Shown here: positions 6,665-9,674 of the stretch, in pieces
Numbering within the stretch: position 1 is the stretch's first letter
Layout: each line of letters starts with the position of its first letter
Source of the DNA: JADCCX01 sp031372765
Lineage (GTDB): Bacteria; Pseudomonadota; Alphaproteobacteria; Rhizobiales; Beijerinckiaceae
Assembly (NCBI GenBank): GCA_031372765.1
Contig: JANMLW010000255.1
Location: 1 to 9,674 of the forward strand
Direction: 5' to 3'
DNA: 9,674 nt
Made by a program: the position numbers and the translations under genes
Notes under the pieces: model-generated
What the model saw: the letters and a program-made list of their open reading frames with translations, nothing else
The model's database searches: none
Told to the model about the DNA's origin: nothing

Positions 6665-7342
6665 ATGAGCAACGATCTATCGAACTGGGTTGCACCCCCT
6701 TTCCCGCCCCGTCGGATGCTGGAGGGCCAATGGTGCCGTCTGGAGCCGCTGTCAGCGGACCGGCACGCATCAGACCTGTGGTCCTTGATGCGGGGGCAGG
6801 ACCGTTTGTGGGACTACATGTTTCCACCCGCACCCCAGAGCAAAGCCGATTATCATGCGCTGCTGAGCAGTATGGAGTCACAGACAGCCATCGTGCCGCT
6901 TGCCGTCATCGACAAGGTGGATGGCAAGGCCAAGGGCCATCTCTGGATCATGGAAATACGCCCTGCGCACGGTGTATTCGAGATCGGTTCCATTATGTAT
7001 GCGCCCGCACTGCAAAAAACCCCAGCAGCGACCGAAGCCATTTTCCTTGTGGGCGAGTATGGCTTTTCACTCGGCTACAGGCGCTATGAATGGAAGTGCA
7101 ACAATCTAAACGAACCCTCCAAACGAGCCGCGCTGCGTTATGGTTTCATCTATGAGGGGTTGTTCCGTCAGCACATGGTCATAAAGGGGCAAAGCCGCGA
7201 TACTGCGTGGTACTCCATGACAGATGATGAGTGGCCAGCACTGCGCGCCACTTTCAAGGCTTGGCTGTCATCCGCCAATTTCAGGCCTGATGGAACCCAG
7301 ATCAGGCCATTGATGGCATGCCGCGAGGGAAATGCGATCTGA
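6665..7342 (+). CDS. GNAT family N-acetyltransferase, RimJ/RimL type
   Basis: Predicted cytoplasmic acetyl-CoA-dependent acyltransferase of 225 residues. It begins with the LEGQWCRLEPLSADRHASDLW pattern found in RimJ/RimL-like GNATs. A central strand pair GHLWIMEIRP...GVFEIGSIMYAP corresponds to the acetyl-CoA region, and the block YRRYEWKCNNLNEPSKRAALRYGFIYEG carries the conserved Asn and Ala-Leu-Arg segment before the C-terminal beta structure. The ATG at 6665 has AAGG about 10 bases upstream. It follows the PEP-mutase-like gene by 27 bases, so both probably share a transcript. The acceptor could be a protein N-terminus, a small amine or an amino acid; nothing in the sequence decides. Its TGA stop (7340-7342) overlaps the end of the palindromic repeat element, so its last residues may have been set by that insertion. 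Confidence 0.87.
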   Translation: MSNDLSNWVAPPFPPRRMLEGQWCRLEPLSADRHASDLWSLMRGQDRLWDYMFPPAPQSKADYHALLSSMESQTAIVPLAVIDKVDGKAKGHLWIMEIRPAHGVFEIGSIMYAPALQKTPAATEAIFLVGEYGFSLGYRRYEWKCNNLNEPSKRAALRYGFIYEGLFRQHMVIKGQSRDTAWYSMTDDEWPALRATFKAWLSSANFRPDGTQIRPLMACREGNAI

Positions 7343-7463
7343 TCCTCCCTTTTTGGGGGAGGTGGCCTGAAAGGCCGGAGGGGGCTTCTTTACAATCTTT
7401 GAGATCGCAAGCCCCACCCGTCACCGCTGACGCGGTGCCACCCTCCCCAAAAGGGAGGGATCA
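7340..7463. repeat. Palindromic intergenic element with 26-bp terminal inverted repeats (RIME/Bru-RS-like)
   Basis: The left arm 7341-7366 and the right arm 7437-7462 are near-identical inverted copies. Each is itself a C-rich/G-rich hairpin (CTCCC, T- or A-rich loop, GGGAG). Inside are three more stems: GGCCT/AGGCC (7364-7368 with 7372-7376), GGGGCTT/AAGCCCC (7381-7387 with 7409-7415) and CACCGC/GCGGTG (7422-7427 with 7432-7437, loop TGAC). This multi-hairpin design of a little over 120 bases resembles known rhizobial and Brucella palindromic intergenic elements; family membership is inferred from structure, not from a search. It sits between two convergent genes. Adding the flanking T on each strand, both ends read TGATC, giving the stop codons of both neighbours. 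It carries no coding capacity and may act as a two-way terminator. Confidence 0.85.
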
Positions 7464-7784
7464 AACCCGCTTCAGCAGCGGCAACAATAACCAGCCGCTG
7501 ACCAGCAACCAGACTCCGCCAATCCAAGGCAAAAACGGACCAGCAAAATGCTGGAGTGTCAGGCGCACCGCATGCATCTGCACAGCCATGGCCGGGGATG
7601 AGAAGAAGCCGAACCAGAACAGGCCATAGCCCGCTGCACCAAGCACCAATGGCAGACACAGCAATACAGACCGCCAGCGGGTACGGTTGGCCAAGGCCAA
7701 TCTCTTTGACAAAAGAACCCAGAGCGCGATCGCAAGCAGCACACCCAGCAGGGACGGGACATAAATTGAGAGATGTTCGCGCAT
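7461..7784 (-). CDS. Small three-helix membrane protein of unknown function
   Basis: A 107-residue hydrophobic protein I do not recognise. Three membrane segments are visible: about 8-26, 39-61 and 84-104. A basic linker (KRLALANRTRWR, 27-38) follows the first helix and a Lys-Arg is near the C-terminus. By the positive-inside rule the first linker is probably cytoplasmic. No catalytic motif is evident. The ATG at 7784 has a good ribosome site (AGAGGA about 6 bases before), which supports it as a real gene. It begins 42 bases after dapD in the same direction and may share its transcript. Its stop codon is formed by the right end of the palindromic element, so the C-terminus may be shortened or extended compared with relatives. 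A link to lysine synthesis is not implied. Confidence 0.7.
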   Translation of the reverse strand: MREHLSIYVPSLLGVLLAIALWVLLSKRLALANRTRWRSVLLCLPLVLGAAGYGLFWFGFFSSPAMAVQMHAVRLTLQHFAGPFLPWIGGVWLLVSGWLLLPLLKRV

Positions 7785-7826
7785 GTCAGTCCTCTCGTTC
7801 AGGCCTGTGGCGTTGTAACGACCGTG

Positions 7827-8684
7827 TCAGTCTCTCAGCAATTCATTGATCGCGGTCTTGGCACGTGTCTGTGCATCCACGGTCTTGACGATCACGGCGC
7901 AATAGAGCGATGGCACAGGCTGACCATCGGCCCTGGGCTTGCCTGGAAGACTGCCGGGCACGACAACCGAGTAAGGCGGCACATAGCCGATATGGGTCTC
8001 GCCGGTGGCACGGTCGATGATCTTGGTAGAGGCGGAGATGAACACGCCCATTGAGAGCACGGCTCCCTCGCCGATGATGACGCCTTCCACCACTTCAGAG
8101 CGGGCGCCCACAAAGCAGTTGTCTTCGATGATCACGGGATTGGCTTGCAATGGCTCCAGCACACCGCCGATACCCACGCCGCCCGAAAGATGCACGTTCT
8201 TGCCGATCTGGGCGCATGAACCAACCGTCACCCATGTATCAACCATCGAGTTCTCGTCCACATAAGCCCCGACGTTGACGAAGGAGGGCATCAGCACCAC
8301 GCTTCTGGCAATGAAAGCCGAGCGACGCACCACACATGTGGGGACGGCACGGAAACCGGCGGCGGTAAACTCCTCAGCCGTCCAGCCATCAAACTTGGAG
8401 GGTACCTTGTCCCACCAGACAGAATTACCGGGGCCGCCCTTGATAATCTCCATGTCATTCAGGCGGAACGACAGCAACACGGCCTTCTTAAGCCACTGAT
8501 GCGTTATCCAGCTTTCCTTGCCCACTTTACCGGGTATTTTCTCAGCTACACGCAAACGACCAGCATCCAGTCCGGCCAAAGCCTCATTCACGGCATCACG
8601 GGTCTCGCCTTTCGTAGTGCTATTGATCCCGGTACGGTTGTCCCATGCCTTGTCGATGCTGGCGGCGAGTGATTGCAGTGTCAT
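7827..8684 (-). CDS. dapD: 2,3,4,5-tetrahydropyridine-2,6-dicarboxylate N-succinyltransferase
   Basis: Cytoplasmic trimeric enzyme that uses succinyl-CoA to acylate tetrahydrodipicolinate, the committed step of the succinylase branch to meso-diaminopimelate and lysine. The 285 residues agree with the usual 274-285. The N-terminal helical domain includes HQWLKKAVLLSFRLNDMEIIKGGPGNSVWWDKVPSKFDGW. The left-handed beta-helix of hexapeptide repeats follows, with VNVGAYVDENSMVDTWVTVGSCAQIGKNVHLSGGVGIGGVLEP and DNCFVGARSEVVEGVIIGEGAVLSMGVFI. The conserved end reads PSLYCAVIVK...INELLRD. The ATG at 8684 begins the family N-terminus (MTLQSLAASIDKAWDNR); a longer in-frame version running into def is unlikely. 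Its ribosome site is poor (GAAAG). It is 70 bases past def on the same strand. A TTGACT lies in that gap but has no good -10, so cotranscription with def is possible. Confidence 0.96.
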   Translation of the reverse strand: MTLQSLAASIDKAWDNRTGINSTTKGETRDAVNEALAGLDAGRLRVAEKIPGKVGKESWITHQWLKKAVLLSFRLNDMEIIKGGPGNSVWWDKVPSKFDGWTAEEFTAAGFRAVPTCVVRRSAFIARSVVLMPSFVNVGAYVDENSMVDTWVTVGSCAQIGKNVHLSGGVGIGGVLEPLQANPVIIEDNCFVGARSEVVEGVIIGEGAVLSMGVFISASTKIIDRATGETHIGYVPPYSVVVPGSLPGKPRADGQPVPSLYCAVIVKTVDAQTRAKTAINELLRD

Positions 8685-8754
8685 GAGATTACTTTCAGAA
8701 ATGTACGCTGTGTTGCTTTTGGCGGGACTGAGCGATGAGTCAAGGGCTGTCTGG

Positions 8755-9264
8755 TCAGTCGCGTTTCGCCAATTTGGCAAATTTCTTCAGCACGCGGTCA
8801 CGTTTCAGTTTCGAGATATAGTCGATAAACAACTTGCCATCGAGATGGTCAATCTCATGCTGTACGCAGGTGGCGAGCAATCCGTCCGCATCCATTTCTT
8901 CGATGGTACCCTTGGGCGTCATGAAGCGAAAGCGGACACGGGCAGGCCGTTCGACCTCCTCGTAAAACTCGGGTATAGAGAGACACCCCTCCTCATACAC
9001 TGACCGCTCCTCGGAGACCCTGAGGATTTCCGGATTGATCAGCACCATGGGCGCGGGCGTCTCATCCTTCTTGGCAAGGTCCACCACCACGAGGCGCTGC
9101 GGCACGCCGATCTGGATGGCGGCAAGCCCGATGCCCGGTGCCTCATACATGGTTTCCAGCATATCGTCAGCCAGTTGCAGCACTGACTTGTCGATGGTGG
9201 TGACCGGTTCAGAGATCAACCGCAACTGGGCATCAGGGATATTGATGATGGGACGAAGAGCCAT
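8755..9264 (-). CDS. def: Peptide deformylase
   Basis: Cytoplasmic metalloenzyme, normally Fe2+, that removes the formyl group from the initiator methionine of new proteins. The 169 residues show all three signature motifs: GIGLAAIQ (44-51), EGCLS (92-96) with the metal-ligand Cys94, and QHEIDH (135-140), the HExxH pair His136/His140 with catalytic Glu137. The C-terminus KRDRVLKKFAKLAKRD is the usual basic helix. The ATG at 9264 was chosen because MALRPIINIPDAQLR aligns with the family start. An in-frame ATG at 9300 would add 12 residues, and neither start has a strong ribosome site. It is divergent from rmuC. In many bacteria def is followed by fmt, but here the next gene is dapD. Confidence 0.96.
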   Translation of the reverse strand: MALRPIINIPDAQLRLISEPVTTIDKSVLQLADDMLETMYEAPGIGLAAIQIGVPQRLVVVDLAKKDETPAPMVLINPEILRVSEERSVYEEGCLSIPEFYEEVERPARVRFRFMTPKGTIEEMDADGLLATCVQHEIDHLDGKLFIDYISKLKRDRVLKKFAKLAKRD

Positions 9265-9376
9265 GGACGCATTGCCTGTTCGGGAAATTTTAGCGGGCAT
9301 AGGTGTTTCACAGCTTCTGGTCAAACACGTTCCACTTTCGTTCGATTTTTTCTGCAAATGCAGGTAGGGTCTGTTG
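9265..9376. promoter_or_regulatory. Divergent intergenic region def / rmuC
   Basis: The 112 bases between the two starts should hold both promoters. An AGGTAGGG about 7 bases before the rmuC ATG is a good ribosome site. A run of six T residues lies at about 9345-9350. A 10-base word GGTCAAACAC at 9319-9328 recurs at 9401-9410 inside rmuC, with an inverted partial copy (GTGTTT) at 9303-9308. No confident -35/-10 pair was found. Confidence 0.35.
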
Positions 9377-9674
9377 ATGGAAGATATCGTCCTGATTCTG
9401 GGTCAAACACCCATTACCCTGCGTGATCTGCTGCTGGCAGCCGCCGTGCTGGCGATGCTGCTGTTGGTTTCACTGGTCTGGATGGCCATGAAGGCTAACC
9501 GGGAACGTGCTGTTGAGGCTGCCGTCTCCGCCGAACGCCAGCGCGAGATGGATGACAAGGTTGCCGCCATGAACCTGCTGCAAGCGGAACTGACCACGCG
9601 CATGCAGACCATGGCGGAGATCTTCGGCGGCAAGCATACCGATCTGGTCAGCGCTGTGTCAGACCGCATGGATG
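9377..9674 (+). CDS. rmuC: DNA recombination protein RmuC family, N-terminal part (runs off window)
   Basis: The first 99 codons of a protein with a short N-terminal tail, one membrane segment (about 17-38), then a highly charged, Ala/Glu/Arg-rich helix predicted to be coiled coil, including QAELTTRMQTMAEIFGGKHTDLVSAVSDRMD (about 69-99). This anchor-plus-coiled-coil layout and the ELxxRMQTMAE phrase fit alphaproteobacterial RmuC, whose nuclease-like domain would lie beyond the window. RmuC limits rearrangements at inverted repeats; its mechanism is not well defined. The ATG at 9377 has a strong ribosome site. The position back-to-back with def agrees with the arrangement in related rhizobia, as I recall it. 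The identification rests on the N-terminus only. Confidence 0.8.
   Translation, partial: MEDIVLILGQTPITLRDLLLAAAVLAMLLLVSLVWMAMKANRERAVEAAVSAERQREMDDKVAAMNLLQAELTTRMQTMAEIFGGKHTDLVSAVSDRMD

Noticed and set aside
8685..8780. N-terminal extension of DapD into def
   Set aside because: It depends on a non-ATG start inside def; the ATG at 8684 aligns with the family start.
8518..9003. 161-codon open frame on the plus strand opposite dapD and def
   Set aside because: It is antisense to two conserved genes, spans the gap between them and has no ribosome site or family pattern.
9301..9410. GGTCAAACAC repeated at 9319-9328 and 9401-9410, with GTGTTT inverted at 9303-9308
   Set aside because: One copy is inside the rmuC coding region, spacing is irregular, and such short words can recur by chance; too weak to call an operator.
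1..9674. Search for CRISPR arrays, tRNA or rRNA genes, phage genes and transposases
   Set aside because: No regularly spaced direct repeats, cloverleaf-like segments or recombinase motifs were seen by eye; the only mobile-like item is the palindromic element at 7340-7463.

Overview
The window is a moderately GC-rich piece of an alphaproteobacterial chromosome, most likely from the order Hyphomicrobiales (Rhizobiales; Brucellaceae or Phyllobacteriaceae-like). This rests on the rhizobial-type DapD, Def and RmuC proteins, a CtrA-type TTAA-N7-TTAA box, and a RIME/Bru-RS-like palindromic intergenic element. I cannot name the genus from sequence alone. No tRNA, rRNA, CRISPR, integrase or transposase gene was seen. 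Apart from the small repeat, it reads as ordinary, densely coding vertical chromosome.

Layout: (1) 1-920, minus: 5' part of a gene for a Tat-exported TRAP-transporter solute-binding protein, with a plausible sigma70-type promoter upstream. (2) 1092-2561, minus: a polyprenyl glycosylphosphotransferase that starts exopolysaccharide repeat units on undecaprenyl phosphate, behind a promoter carrying a near-ideal CtrA box. (3) 2785-5664: the elongation factor P module. efp (minus) is divergent from the overlapping pair epmA-epmB (plus). efp ends in a hairpin over its stop codon followed by a strong intrinsic terminator. (4) 5768-7342, plus: an isocitrate lyase/PEP mutase superfamily enzyme followed closely by a RimJ/RimL-type GNAT acetyltransferase, both of unknown substrate. 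(5) 7340-7463: a palindromic repeat element between two convergent genes, whose ends form both of their stop codons. (6) 7461-9264, minus: def (peptide deformylase), dapD (lysine/diaminopimelate synthesis) and a small three-helix membrane protein of unknown function. (7) 9377-end, plus: 5' part of rmuC, divergent from def.

The clearest functional unit is EF-P with its modification enzymes. EpmB, a radical-SAM lysine 2,3-aminomutase, makes (R)-beta-lysine. EpmA, a truncated class-II LysRS paralogue, attaches it to Lys34 of EF-P, which is present here in a PGKG loop. Modified EF-P rescues ribosomes stalled on polyproline stretches. No radically new system was found. The items most worth a second look are the stop-codon-supplying repeat, the CtrA box before the sugar transferase gene, and the direct def-dapD junction where related genomes carry more genes.
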